DNA of 64,000 nt from Paraburkholderia haematera (GCF_905220975.1 NZ_CAJNBK010000009.1:62001-126000); one strand, 5' to 3'; shown: positions 46,916-55,893, numbered from the stretch's first letter. Notes: generated by a model from the sequence alone, not told the origin. A program made the numbers and translations.

Positions 46916-48478
46916 TTACGCGCGAGAGATGAGACGACCGGCGACCTTGAACCGAATCCGCGTTGCGTTGCCGGGGAGATAGGAGAGCGGCACATCCTCC
47001 TGTTCGAGCACTTCGACCGTTGACGGGTCAGCTCCCGCAAGGACCGCGGACTGAATCGCCTCGTCGCGCAACGACGCCAACGTCTGTTCCCGAACGTCGT
47101 CACGCATCGCTACGATGCGGTCAACCTCGCCGCTGACATCTCCGATCGCTACGCCGATCGCATTGGCCGCGCCAAAGTTTGCCGGCCTGATGACTTCGTC
47201 GGTTCCATCGATGCGGTCCGGAAACAAAGCGCTTCCGCCTCCGACCAGGATGACAGGCAGCGGGGCCGCACTGGTCTTGATCCGGTCGACTCCCGTGGCG
47301 AGTCGCTTCAACACGCTCTCGAACGCTGCGCGGCAGAACGACGTCGGGACATCGGGGAAGCGATTTCCTATGCTAAGCCCGACCCCCAGAACCGACGAGA
47401 CGTCAGTGAGCGTCAGGGTCTTTCCGCCGAATACCATCGCCTCGCTCGTCAGCCGATAGCCAACGCTTTGGGGACCAATGACCGGTTCGCCTTTCGAGTC
47501 CGCCGTGATAACGGTGCCTCCTCCTACTGCGAGGGAGATGATGTCGGGCATTCTGAAATTCGTCCGCACCCCGCCAATATCGACCGCAAGCGCGGATTGA
47601 CGTGGAAAGCCTTTGGATAGCATTCCAATATCTGCAGTCGTTCCGCCGACATCAACGACAATCGCGTCTTTTCGGCCTGACAGAAAGGCTGCGCCTTTCA
47701 AGGAATTGGTCGGTCCGCATCCGATAGTGAGAACCGGAAATGCGCGGGCTGCTTCCGCTGACATCAACGTGCCGTCGTTCTGCCCGATCATGGCGCGCAC
47801 GTGGTCGAGTCCGGTCGCCTTCAGTGCATTAGCGAACCCGGAAATGACATCGCCGATCACATCGCCCAGCGCAGCGTTCAGGATCGATGCGTTTTCCCGT
47901 GGCAGAAACCCCAAGGAGCCAATTCGATGCGACAACGTGATGGGGATCGGACCCAGCTCATCGAGGATCCACTGCTCAACAAGGCACTCCTGCTCGCTAT
48001 TGATATTCGAGAACACGCCGCAGACAGCAACGGCGTCGATACGCCCTCGCCAGTCGCGGACAGCTGCGCGAATCTCATCTTCAACTAACCTGGTCAGGAT
48101 GCGACCGTCGTACTCGTACCCGCCGCCCACGATTTTCCACTTCAGTGTGACCGCCGCGGCGAGGTCCGCGGGCCAGTTAGCCAACGGAGGAACAGACGCC
48201 GAGGCGGGGCCGGCCAGCCGCAGCAAGCCGACTCGCAGAAGACGTTTGCGCTCCACGATGGCGTTGGTGCAATGCGTCGTACCCAGCATCGCCAACCCGA
48301 TATCGCGCGCGGCTATGCCGGTCTCTGACAGGAGATGGTCAATCGCAGCGCGAACGCCGCCGAACACGTCATCGGTTGTTGGCACCTTTGCAGTAGCTAT
48401 ACATGTCAGGCTTTCGTTGAGAATCGCGGCATCCGTGTTTGTGCCGCCGACATCAATACCAATTCGATAGGTGCTCAT
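46916..48478 (-). CDS. Hydantoinase/oxoprolinase family protein
   Basis: Cytosolic protein of 520 residues in the HyuA/oxoprolinase family, ATP-using enzymes that open cyclic amides such as hydantoins or 5-oxoproline. The actin-like phosphate motifs GIDVGGTNTDAAIL (residues 7-20) and VVDVGGTTADIGML are intact. The C-terminus is PSTVEVLEQEDVPLSYLPGN. No HyuB-type gene is present; a DUF917 protein takes the partner's place. AGGAGG precedes the ATG, and the gene overlaps the DUF917 gene by four bases. A remnant with the same C-terminus is at 55555-55707. Confidence 0.87.
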   Translation of the reverse strand: MSTYRIGIDVGGTNTDAAILNESLTCIATAKVPTTDDVFGGVRAAIDHLLSETGIAARDIGLAMLGTTHCTNAIVERKRLLRVGLLRLAGPASASVPPLANWPADLAAAVTLKWKIVGGGYEYDGRILTRLVEDEIRAAVRDWRGRIDAVAVCGVFSNINSEQECLVEQWILDELGPIPITLSHRIGSLGFLPRENASILNAALGDVIGDVISGFANALKATGLDHVRAMIGQNDGTLMSAEAARAFPVLTIGCGPTNSLKGAAFLSGRKDAIVVDVGGTTADIGMLSKGFPRQSALAVDIGGVRTNFRMPDIISLAVGGGTVITADSKGEPVIGPQSVGYRLTSEAMVFGGKTLTLTDVSSVLGVGLSIGNRFPDVPTSFCRAAFESVLKRLATGVDRIKTSAAPLPVILVGGGSALFPDRIDGTDEVIRPANFGAANAIGVAIGDVSGEVDRIVAMRDDVREQTLASLRDEAIQSAVLAGADPSTVEVLEQEDVPLSYLPGNATRIRFKVAGRLISRA

Positions 48479-49566
48479 GCCAACCTCCTGGCGATCGACT
48501 CGACGGGTTCGTAGTCGACGCTGTAGCCAAAGTAGCGGGGCCCCGTCGTTTGAATTCCTAACTTCGAGCGCCACTGGGCGTCGCAAGGACAGGCGAGAAG
48601 GACAACGCGCATTCCATACGCAAGCGTTTCAGTGGAGATCGCGCGCGCGGTTTCCCGGTCGACGAGAATAATCAGATCGGGTGTCGTGGCAAGAACATTG
48701 ACCTCGTCCTGTGCGACCAGAAATTCATTCTGGAAATTCACGGTCACGCGGCGACCGCTGTCCCGCTCCGCGCCTTCTATCACCATCGAGCCTCGCGTGA
48801 ACCCGCCACTCGTGTGGCGCTTCAGATCAACGATCTTGCCTTCGATCAGAAGATATCCGTTCAGAGCGGTAACCAGTTCAGAGACGACGGTATCGGCCGT
48901 TCGTTTGCTTGTCCCGGAGATCAGCGCGCCGATTTTTTCCGCCTGGGTTACCGTTCCTGGTATCGCACAGCGGCGTACTTCGTCGCCGTCAAGCGGGAAG
49001 TCGCACACCGTCGCGCTCGCGCCCATCGCGTCAACCAGCGGACGGCAGATTCGCTCACCCCACTCTCCGTCGATCGGGTGGACGGTTGCACGATTTCCAC
49101 GCTCGTCTGCAAACGTAGCGATGCGTGCGCCGAGCCCGTGGAGATGAAAGGAAACCATCTGATACTCGGGAAATGCCCGGCCCATTGCGTCCGCGTCGAT
49201 GACGGGCAGCTTTCTGCGCGCGGCAAGAATGAGCGGGACCAGTGCATTTCCGCCGCCAATTTCTACCGGCATCGTGGCGAACGCTTGTTTCCCCAACGCG
49301 GCCTGCATGTCGTCAAAGACGATGTCCAACTCCCGTCCCGATGGCAGCTTCTCGATAGAGACGGCCGGTGCCCCCATCATTGACGTCGGCAAGATCAACG
49401 CGTCGAGCGGTACTTCGTCTACGTTGAGTAGCTCGATCGGACCATTCCGGCGGATTGCTTCCAGAGCCATGAACAGACCGACAGCTGTGTCGCCGCCACC
49501 GCCCGTGCCAAGGACCGCCGCGCCGACGGCGATGTTCCTGATTGCCTCTTCATTGAGAAGTCGCAC
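48475..49566 (-). CDS. DUF917 family protein
   Basis: Protein of 363 residues in a family that commonly accompanies hydantoinase/oxoprolinase genes; its own reaction is not established. The N-terminus has AVLGTGGGGDTAVGLFMALE, and EIGGGNALVPLILAARR lies about a third of the way in. I take the GTG at 49566 because GGAGG lies five bases upstream and the remnant at 55707 starts at the equivalent codon as ATG. It overlaps the hydantoinase gene, so the two proteins are probably made in equal amounts. Confidence 0.85.
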   Translation of the reverse strand: MRLLNEEAIRNIAVGAAVLGTGGGGDTAVGLFMALEAIRRNGPIELLNVDEVPLDALILPTSMMGAPAVSIEKLPSGRELDIVFDDMQAALGKQAFATMPVEIGGGNALVPLILAARRKLPVIDADAMGRAFPEYQMVSFHLHGLGARIATFADERGNRATVHPIDGEWGERICRPLVDAMGASATVCDFPLDGDEVRRCAIPGTVTQAEKIGALISGTSKRTADTVVSELVTALNGYLLIEGKIVDLKRHTSGGFTRGSMVIEGAERDSGRRVTVNFQNEFLVAQDEVNVLATTPDLIILVDRETARAISTETLAYGMRVVLLACPCDAQWRSKLGIQTTGPRYFGYSVDYEPVESIARRLA

Positions 49567-49753
49567 GTGCACCTCCACTAGTGGATTGACATGCGTCTCC
49601 TGGCACATTCGCCAGTTGCTTCGTCCATTCTTCCATTTGCTGAATCGTCTCGGTTCTTGGGTTGCACCACAAAGCCGACGGCGCAGTGCGCCCGGCGTCT
49701 CGTTGGTAATAGTCGAGCGCCAAATTCAGACAGTCATTGGACAAGATGCGCAA
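49550..49753 (-). CDS. Possible small protein between PucR and DUF917 genes
   Basis: Frame of 67 codons starting with TTG: (M)RILSNDCLNLALDYYQRDA, then GRTAPSALW. It overlaps the DUF917 start by 17 bases. A diverged copy at 55708-55893 keeps the same reading for 29 codons and, after one missing base, for most of the rest (QQMEEWT versus QQMEQWT). Many differences are silent, which hints at coding selection. There is no good ribosome binding site, and the conservation could also reflect a recent duplication. Confidence 0.4.
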   Translation of the reverse strand: MRILSNDCLNLALDYYQRDAGRTAPSALWCNPRTETIQQMEEWTKQLANVPGDACQSTSGGARATSQ

Positions 49754-49835
49754 CCGAACGCAGGGTGTTTATCTCGCCGGGATAGTGTGCTGCCGGCGAT
49801 ACGATGGTGGAGGCGACGGCGGTGCAGTGGCTTCG

Positions 49836-51437
49836 TCAGCCCGCGCTCCGGGACAGCTTCAGGGCGAAATGCAAAGCAAATTGCGCCCCGTCCCGGGTGG
49901 GCAAACCGCCCATGATCTGTTCTATTTTGTCGAGACGGTACTTGAGCGTTTTCGGATGAATGCCTAGCCGATGGGCGGCCAATTTATGAGACTGTCCCGA
50001 ATCGAAAAAGGTCTCAAGCGTCAGGACAAGATCGCTTCGTTGCAGCCGGTCGTGCGATGCGAGTCTTCCGACAACGTTCTCGACCCACCTTTGCGCGGCC
50101 GGTTGCAAACCGATCTGCCGAAACAGGATGTCGAGTGCTACGTCACCATACGCCACGGGGCCATTAACCAGTTCCGGACTATCGAGTGCCAACACAGCCT
50201 GGGCATCCTGCACGCTCTGGTGTAGCAGCGCGGCGGATTCGACCGGCGCGCCGGACGCGATGCGCCATACCGCAATCCCGTTGCCGATCAAACGGCTCCA
50301 TACCTGTTGGAGTTGAGCGTCGACCGCGACTCGAGCGTCCTCGAGCGAGGCGCTGGGGGCGACTGACGGTAGCCAGAGCAGGCGTCCTTCCCACTCGAAG
50401 ACGAGGGGTTTTTTTTCCGTCGTATAAATCGCCTGCCAGGCGCCACGCGTTTCTGCATCTCCCGGCGTCCCGCTATCCTGCGAGGGTTGGACACGCTGAA
50501 ACATCACTGCTACACGCACGGATGAGAGGTCCAGAGATTGCGCTGACGCAAATAAGCGAGCAGTTTCAAAGTCACCCGCTAAAAGATGTCCCATCCAGGT
50601 TCTGAAAGGCTCGGCGTACGTCTCGTCTGCAACCCGAAGCTTGGCGAGTTCCAGCGTCAGAAGCGCCGCACCCTGATCCAGCATCGCGGCCTCCAGCGCA
50701 GACGGAGGAACCGCGTCAGGCGAATTCACAATCAGATATCCCTCACTCGGGATACCGGCCCGCCGGCCCAGGGCCGTGATCCAGGCAGATCTTCTGACGA
50801 CGGTCTTGCCCGGCGCGACATACTGCGGCAAATGGGCGATGACGTCGGCAGCGGCCCAGTCGTCGGAAGACGCATAGAGAACGCCTCGATCGTCAACTAC
50901 CGCCACCGACTTTTGAAAATGACCTGCGAGCAAAGAAACGAGAGAACTCAACCCGCCGCCATTCAGCATTTCCTTCAGGAGCTCTTGCTGAACGAGGTTT
51001 GCTTCGCGGACAAGATAGCCGTCTTCGCCCTGAACGGCACAAATGAGAGGGGTAAGAATATCCGCGTAGTCCACACTCAACGGCAGTTCGAAAAGCGGCA
51101 GGGAAAGCTCGTCCGCAGCACGCAAAACTGCCGGTAGCAAAGGCGCCACGAGCCCAACCTGGAAGACGACCGCAACGCAGCCACCTCGGCGCAATTGTCG
51201 GATTAATTCAACCTGTCGATTGGTATCGTTTCCTGCAAAGTTGAAAGTCGTCAGGAACAGGTGGTTTCGAAATTCCCAACGGTCGTCGTTCTCGGTAACG
51301 GCCTCGAGTACGTTAACGTGACTCACAATGTTCGAGAGCCCCTTCTTGCCGGCAAGAAGACGTCCTTGTCGCATCCCCCCGATCCTGGATGCCTGTTCAA
51401 CTGTTAATCCCACCCTTGTCTCCCCCTGCTTCGGCAC
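49836..51437 (-). CDS. PucR-family transcriptional regulator 1
   Basis: Regulator of 533 residues. The N-terminal PucR domain (IGGMRQGRLLAGKKGLSNIV and FQVGLVAPLLPAVLRAADEL) is followed by a central sensor-like region, and the C-terminal HTH has TLETFFDSGQSHKLAAHRLG and HPKTLKYRLDKIEQI. PucR proteins control purine or related nitrogen catabolism. It is the first gene of the operon and probably controls it. The start is GTG 51437. A close homolog along its whole length is at 55958-57553. Confidence 0.9.
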   Translation of the reverse strand: MPKQGETRVGLTVEQASRIGGMRQGRLLAGKKGLSNIVSHVNVLEAVTENDDRWEFRNHLFLTTFNFAGNDTNRQVELIRQLRRGGCVAVVFQVGLVAPLLPAVLRAADELSLPLFELPLSVDYADILTPLICAVQGEDGYLVREANLVQQELLKEMLNGGGLSSLVSLLAGHFQKSVAVVDDRGVLYASSDDWAAADVIAHLPQYVAPGKTVVRRSAWITALGRRAGIPSEGYLIVNSPDAVPPSALEAAMLDQGAALLTLELAKLRVADETYAEPFRTWMGHLLAGDFETARLFASAQSLDLSSVRVAVMFQRVQPSQDSGTPGDAETRGAWQAIYTTEKKPLVFEWEGRLLWLPSVAPSASLEDARVAVDAQLQQVWSRLIGNGIAVWRIASGAPVESAALLHQSVQDAQAVLALDSPELVNGPVAYGDVALDILFRQIGLQPAAQRWVENVVGRLASHDRLQRSDLVLTLETFFDSGQSHKLAAHRLGIHPKTLKYRLDKIEQIMGGLPTRDGAQFALHFALKLSRSAG

Positions 51438-51798
51438 AACTTAACCGATCATCCCGACGCCGATCGTCGGTCATCGGGAGCGTTAGGCGCCAAATCATAC
51501 CCGGTCGATATCTCAGTGGGTGTGGCGTCGCTGCATCGCACGGCGTACCTGGCTGGTATCAGGCGCGCAGGTTTGTAGTGATTCCATTCGTTCGGACAGT
51601 TGTTCCGGGAATTAAAGTGGAGCTTGCCGGACGTTACGCTGCCGTTTTGATCGCAGGCAGCATCGCGAAGGATGTTGGTCAAGGAACCGTCCGGCTGGCG
51701 ACGTTTCGCCAACCGGCGCGAGGTCGCCTCAAACCAAACTAGCCACTGGTGCGCAATCCACGAGATCGACTGATTTGAAGCGTGACGCCTACGGGGGG
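51438..51798. other. Upstream region of PucR 1
   Basis: No supported gene. The part nearest the regulator (about 51450-51512) is similar to the region upstream of PucR 2. Confidence 0.5.
51487..51505. promoter_or_regulatory. Candidate regulatory motif upstream of PucR 1
   Basis: GGCGCCAAATCATACCCGG. The GCG(C/T)CAAAT core, with ATACCCGG, is repeated upstream of PucR 2 at 57606-57626 in a similar position. A shorter form occurs at 49715-49730 and 55855-55870. It may be the promoter or operator; no direct evidence. Confidence 0.35.
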
Positions 51799-52629
51799 TC
51801 ACGAATTAAGCGCCGCCGCGTGAAACGCGAGGTGACCTCCGATGAAGCTGGCGATGAAGTAATAGCTGTGGTCGTAGCCGGGACGCAGATTAAGCGTCAG
51901 CGGATGGCCTGCGGCTTCGCATGCGTCGCGAAGCAGATGCGGCCTGAGTTGAGTTTCCAGGAACTCGTCGGCTTCGCCTTGCTCGATCAGGAGCGGCAGC
52001 TTCTCCGTCGTTGATCGCACCAGTGCGGTCGCGTCGTACTGCTGCCACGTCTCACGGTCGGGGCCGAGATAGGCGCCAAAGACTTTTTCGCCCCATGGCA
52101 CCAAAGACGGCGCCACGATCGGCGAAAATGCCGATACGCTGCGATAGCGATCTGGATTCCTCAATGCCACGACGAGCGCTCCATGCCCACCCATCGAGTG
52201 GCCGCTGATCGATCGCGCTCCCGAAGCGGGAAAATTCGCCTCGATCAGAGCAGGCAATTCGCTGACGATATAGTCATACATCTGATAATGCGCAGCCCAT
52301 GGCTGCTGCGTCGCATTGACATAGAAGCCTGCGCCTTTCCCGAGGTCGTAACCGGGATCGTCGGTTACGTCGTCGCCACGTGGACTTGTGTCCGGGGCAA
52401 CGACGATGACGCCATGCTGTGCGGCATAGCGTTGTGCACCGGCTTTGTTGATGAAATTCTGTTCCGTGGAAGTAAGGCCCGAAAGCCAGTACAGTACGGG
52501 CAACTTTTTTCCCTGCGCTCGCGGGGGCAGGAATACAGCGAACCTCATCGTGCAACCGAGGGTCTTGGATTCGTGGCGGTATACGTCCTGCCAGCCGGCG
52601 AAACAGGCGCGGTGTTCGATCCGTTCCAT
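51799..52629 (-). CDS. fghA: S-formylglutathione hydrolase (copy 2)
   Basis: Alpha/beta hydrolase of 276 residues, the last enzyme of the glutathione route from formaldehyde to formate. The nucleophile is Ser145 in GHSMGGHGALVVAL, the catalytic His is in GYDHSYYF, and the conserved GAGFYVNATQQPW block is shared with copy 1. GGAAG precedes the ATG. It ends a four-gene minus-strand set: PhyH, FrmA, Gfa, FghA. The copies are diverged enough to have been acquired separately rather than duplicated recently. Confidence 0.95.
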   Translation of the reverse strand: MERIEHRACFAGWQDVYRHESKTLGCTMRFAVFLPPRAQGKKLPVLYWLSGLTSTEQNFINKAGAQRYAAQHGVIVVAPDTSPRGDDVTDDPGYDLGKGAGFYVNATQQPWAAHYQMYDYIVSELPALIEANFPASGARSISGHSMGGHGALVVALRNPDRYRSVSAFSPIVAPSLVPWGEKVFGAYLGPDRETWQQYDATALVRSTTEKLPLLIEQGEADEFLETQLRPHLLRDACEAAGHPLTLNLRPGYDHSYYFIASFIGGHLAFHAAALNS

Positions 52630-52681
52630 TATGGCTTCCGTGAGAGGGCGGTCCGTCGCAAGCGGCTCGCCCGAATGCTTT

Positions 52682-53257
52682 CTATTTCAGAATACCGTTG
52701 CGCTTCGCGATATGGGTTGCTATCGCGTCCATCAGCGGCGGATTGAGGGAGTCGTATGGCGTCAGGCCGAGCTCGCTGAGCCGGGCGCGAATACCGTCCA
52801 TCTGCTCCGGCCTCGCGCTACCGCCCTCGATGGTGGAAGATACGAAGGCTGCGAAGCGCGGCTCTTCCCAGCCGGTGTCATCCGAGAGTTCGACGTGAAT
52901 GAAATCGAGCCCATAGAACGGATGGCCACGGTTTTCGATTCGCCCAAGCATGTGCGTGCCGCATTCCTTGCACGCGTGGCGCTGGATCGCTGCGGTTGGA
53001 TCGACCATCTGCAGTTTTTCAGAATGCTGGGTGACTTCAACTTTCTCCCGCGGCACCACGCCGATCACAGCGAAAATGGCGCCCGCCGGCTTCCAGCATT
53101 TCGTGCAACCACATGCGTGATTATGAGCGACGTTGCTCTGCACACTCACTTCGACCGGATCGTTCTTGCATCGGCAGCGGAGCGTACCGCCACCGAATGT
53201 GGGATTGCCCTTTTTGACGCCAGGGTCCACCAACGGGTGAATAGCTACGGAACTCAT
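52682..53257 (-). CDS. gfa: S-(hydroxymethyl)glutathione synthase (formaldehyde-activating enzyme)
   Basis: Zinc protein of 191 residues that speeds the joining of formaldehyde and glutathione. The zinc ligands are visible as Cys28, Cys30 (CRC), Cys49, Cys51, Cys54 (CGCTKC), Cys96 and Cys99 (CKEC), as in Gfa. The ATG follows AGGAGG at ideal spacing. Its position between frmA and fghA completes the pathway at this locus; the oxygenase operon at 14.5-20.8 kb has no gfa. Confidence 0.93.
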   Translation of the reverse strand: MSSVAIHPLVDPGVKKGNPTFGGGTLRCRCKNDPVEVSVQSNVAHNHACGCTKCWKPAGAIFAVIGVVPREKVEVTQHSEKLQMVDPTAAIQRHACKECGTHMLGRIENRGHPFYGLDFIHVELSDDTGWEEPRFAAFVSSTIEGGSARPEQMDGIRARLSELGLTPYDSLNPPLMDAIATHIAKRNGILK

Positions 53258-53327
53258 CTTAATCCTCCTAAGGTTTGAAGAAATTCAGCGCAATGACACC
53301 GCGCAGTGAACGACACACGGTTGACAC

Positions 53328-54437
53328 CTAATAGTTGATCACCGTGCGGATCGACTTTCCGTCGTGCATCAGGTCGAACGCTTCGTTGATCCGGTCAAGC
53401 GGCAACGTGTGCGTGACGAACGGGGCGAGCTGGATGTCGCCGCGCATTGCGTCTTCGACCATGCCCGGCAGCTGCGAGCGGCCCTTGACCCCGCCAAACG
53501 CCGTGCCTTTCCAACTGCGTCCCGTCACCAGCTGGAAAGGGCGCGTGGAGATTTCCTGGCCCGCGCCAGCCACGCCAATGATGATCGACTGCCCCCAACC
53601 GCGGTGAGCGCACTCAAGCGCCGCGCGCATCACGCTTACGTTGCCGATACATTCGAACGAATGGTCAACGCCCCAGCCGGTCATCTCGACGATCACCTGC
53701 TGGATCGGTTCTTCATGGTCTTTCGGGTTGACACAGTCGGTTGCGCCGAACAGTTCCGCGAGCGGGAACTTCGACGGATTCGTGTCGACGGCGAAGATCC
53801 GGCCGGCCTTTGCCTGGCGCGCGCCCTGGATGACGGCGAGCCCAATGCCACCGAGTCCAAAAACCGCGACGCTGTCGCCGGGTTGCACCTTGGCGGTGTT
53901 ATGCACCGCACCGATGCCGGTTGTGACACCGCAACCCAACAGGCAGATCTGCTCGTGACTGGCTGCCGGATTGACTTTTGCGAGCGAGACCTCGGCCACT
54001 ACCGTGTACTCACTGAACGTCGAGCAACCCATGTAGTGATAGATCGGCTGGCCGTTATACGAGAATCGCGACGTGCCGTCGGGCATGACACCTTTGCCTT
54101 GTGTGGCGCGCACCGCGACGCACAGATTGGTCTTGCCGGACCTGCAGAAGAGACATTCTCCGCACTCGGCTGTGTAGAGTGGTATCACGTGATCCCCAGC
54201 CATCACCGACGTTACGCCTTCGCCGACTTCGACGACGACGCCCGCACCTTCATGACCGAGCACGCAGGGGAAGAGGCCTTCAGGATCGTCGCCCGAAAGT
54301 GTGAAGGCGTCGGTGTGGCAGACGCCCGTATGCGTGATCTTGACCAATACTTCGCCTTTCCTCGGTGGCGCAACATCGATCTCGACAATGTCGAGCGGTT
54401 TTCCAGGGCCAAATGCAACAGCAGCACGTGATTTCAT
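53328..54437 (-). CDS. frmA: S-(hydroxymethyl)glutathione dehydrogenase (copy 2)
   Basis: Class III zinc alcohol dehydrogenase, 369 residues. THTGVCHTDAFTLSGDDPEG gives the catalytic zinc Cys and His, CGECLFCRSGKTNLC the structural zinc site, and FGLGGIGLAVIQGA the NAD-binding loop. The C-terminus MHDGKSIRTVINY is complete. ATG 54437 gives the standard MKSRAAVAF start. A 151-bp gap separates it from the PhyH gene upstream. Confidence 0.95.
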   Translation of the reverse strand: MKSRAAVAFGPGKPLDIVEIDVAPPRKGEVLVKITHTGVCHTDAFTLSGDDPEGLFPCVLGHEGAGVVVEVGEGVTSVMAGDHVIPLYTAECGECLFCRSGKTNLCVAVRATQGKGVMPDGTSRFSYNGQPIYHYMGCSTFSEYTVVAEVSLAKVNPAASHEQICLLGCGVTTGIGAVHNTAKVQPGDSVAVFGLGGIGLAVIQGARQAKAGRIFAVDTNPSKFPLAELFGATDCVNPKDHEEPIQQVIVEMTGWGVDHSFECIGNVSVMRAALECAHRGWGQSIIIGVAGAGQEISTRPFQLVTGRSWKGTAFGGVKGRSQLPGMVEDAMRGDIQLAPFVTHTLPLDRINEAFDLMHDGKSIRTVINY

Positions 54438-54588
54438 AGACGTTTTCTCAAATGACAGGAACAGGGCGGATGCGAAACTAGCGGCATTTGTGACCGGCAT
54501 CGGCTATCGGAGACAGGTGCGCGTTATAGCGGCAGCGCACGGATGTACGCGGGCACCGCCGTCCATTGCAATGTGTGATTCAGCTCGC

Positions 54589-55443
54589 TCATGCGCTCAC
54601 CTGTCCTTCCCCCGAACGCCACAGCACGGGAAACAGCGGGTGCGCCATCGGTGCGTCTTCTGCGAGCGTTTCCCGCAGCCCGGGAAAATCGGGCGACGTG
54701 CGCCAGGGGCGCGGCTTGTGCCGGATGTCGTCGCCGATCAAGCGCAGCGAGAATGCGCGCCGACGGCGGTCACCTCCTACTCCGCCCGATGCATGCAGCG
54801 TCAGCATGTGAAAGCACACCATGTCGCCCGGTTCGAGTGCCCAGCCAACAATCGGGTACGCACCGCGGTCACCCTCGATATCGGGCAAGTCGCAGAGGCT
54901 GCCTTCCGGAAACCACCGCGCCTCGTTCTCCATAAACGTACGTGGCATCAGCCAGGGGCCGCGATGGGAACCAGCGACGAATTCGAGCGTCGATTCGCGC
55001 GCGACCGGATCCACGGGAATCCACATACTGACGTTCAGCTCGCCGGCAATGTTGTAGTAAGGCTGGTCCTGATGCCACGGCGTGCGCTGGCGGGTATTCG
55101 GTTCTTTCACGAGAACATGGTCGTGATAGAGGCGCACCGTGTCGCCGCCGATCAGTGCGCCCGCCACGCTTGGCGCCGGCGACTCCATGATGAAACGCCG
55201 GTAGCCCGCATTGTCCTGCCAGTTGCAGAAGTCCTCGAAGAACCAGCCCGGATCGTCCTGGCGGCTTGCCACTCTTGCACGCGGACTGGGCGCAGCGATG
55301 TTGTGGTCGATCGCGTCGCGCAGAAGCGCGACTTCGTCGTCCGAGAAGATGTTGCGGATGCACACCGCCCCGTTGACGCGAAATGTCTTTACAAGATCGG
55401 CGGTCACGGCTCGTGCGACCCGTTGTTCAATCGTTTCCGTCAT
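54589..55443 (-). CDS. Phytanoyl-CoA dioxygenase (PhyH) family Fe(II)/2-oxoglutarate oxygenase
   Basis: Cytosolic oxygenase of 284 residues. The iron triad is His124 and Asp126 in TPWHQDQPYYN and His217 in TLHASGG; the Arg run after it probably binds 2-oxoglutarate. Members hydroxylate varied small molecules, and hydroxylating an N-methyl or O-methyl group releases formaldehyde. The gene lies directly before frmA, gfa and fghA, so a demethylase role is a good inference. The substrate is not known. A ribosome binding site (AAGGGA) precedes the ATG. Confidence 0.85.
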   Translation of the reverse strand: MTETIEQRVARAVTADLVKTFRVNGAVCIRNIFSDDEVALLRDAIDHNIAAPSPRARVASRQDDPGWFFEDFCNWQDNAGYRRFIMESPAPSVAGALIGGDTVRLYHDHVLVKEPNTRQRTPWHQDQPYYNIAGELNVSMWIPVDPVARESTLEFVAGSHRGPWLMPRTFMENEARWFPEGSLCDLPDIEGDRGAYPIVGWALEPGDMVCFHMLTLHASGGVGGDRRRRAFSLRLIGDDIRHKPRPWRTSPDFPGLRETLAEDAPMAHPLFPVLWRSGEGQVSA

Positions 55444-55554
55444 CTGCGTTGTCCCTTGTGTTGTCTGTCAAAGATTTACCGTCGCAGCGCGCTCAGCGTT
55501 CGACGGCACGGATGAAGTCCGCGATACGGCTATTGCCTGCCGCGCTGTGCCGGA

Positions 55555-55707
55555 TTACTTTCCGGACACGAGACGCCCTGCGACCTTGCAGTGGATGCGT
55601 GTCGCGTTGCCGGGCAGATATGAAAGAGGCACATCCTCGTGTTCGAGCACTTCGACCGTGGACGGAGCAGCACCCGACCGGACCGCTGACTCATTTAGAA
55701 GTCGCAT
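55555..55707 (-). pseudogene. Fusion remnant: DUF917 start joined to the hydantoinase C-terminus
   Basis: A 50-codon frame. Its first six residues (MRLLNE) are those of the DUF917 protein (VRLLNE at 49566). From SAVRSGAAPSTVEVLEHEDV onward it matches the last 45 residues or so of the hydantoinase (SAVLAGADPSTVEVLEQEDV). Everything between, about 2.6 kb in the intact module, is missing. It lies downstream of PucR 2, in the same order as the intact copy. Confidence 0.85.
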
Positions 55708-55893
55708 GCGCCCCCCAATTTGTGGATCGGCATGCTTTTCCCGGCACGCTGGCCGGGTGGTTCGTCCATTGTTCCATCTGCTGACTCGTCTCGCTTTTCT
55801 GGTTGCCCACAAAGCCGACGGCGCACGGCGCCCGGCGTCTCGGCATGAATAGTCGAGCGTCAAATTCAGATCGTCATTGGACAAGATGCGCAA
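55708..55893 (-). pseudogene. Frameshifted copy of the small frame between PucR and DUF917
   Basis: Starts (M)RILSNDDLNLTLDYSCRDA then GRRAPSALW, matching 49550-49753, then loses one base. With the base restored the reading continues like the other copy (SQQMEQWT, VPGKAC). It is either a decayed small gene or simply duplicated intergenic DNA. Confidence 0.45.

Noticed and set aside
51449..51802. Frames on both strands upstream of PucR 1
   Set aside because: They cover a likely promoter region and the two strands compete; no protein-like features.
53364..54431. Plus-strand frame of 355 codons opposite frmA copy 2
   Set aside because: Antisense shadow; repetitive Arg, Asp and His content typical of reverse reading of a high-GC gene. 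The same holds for 15729-16493 opposite frmA copy 1.
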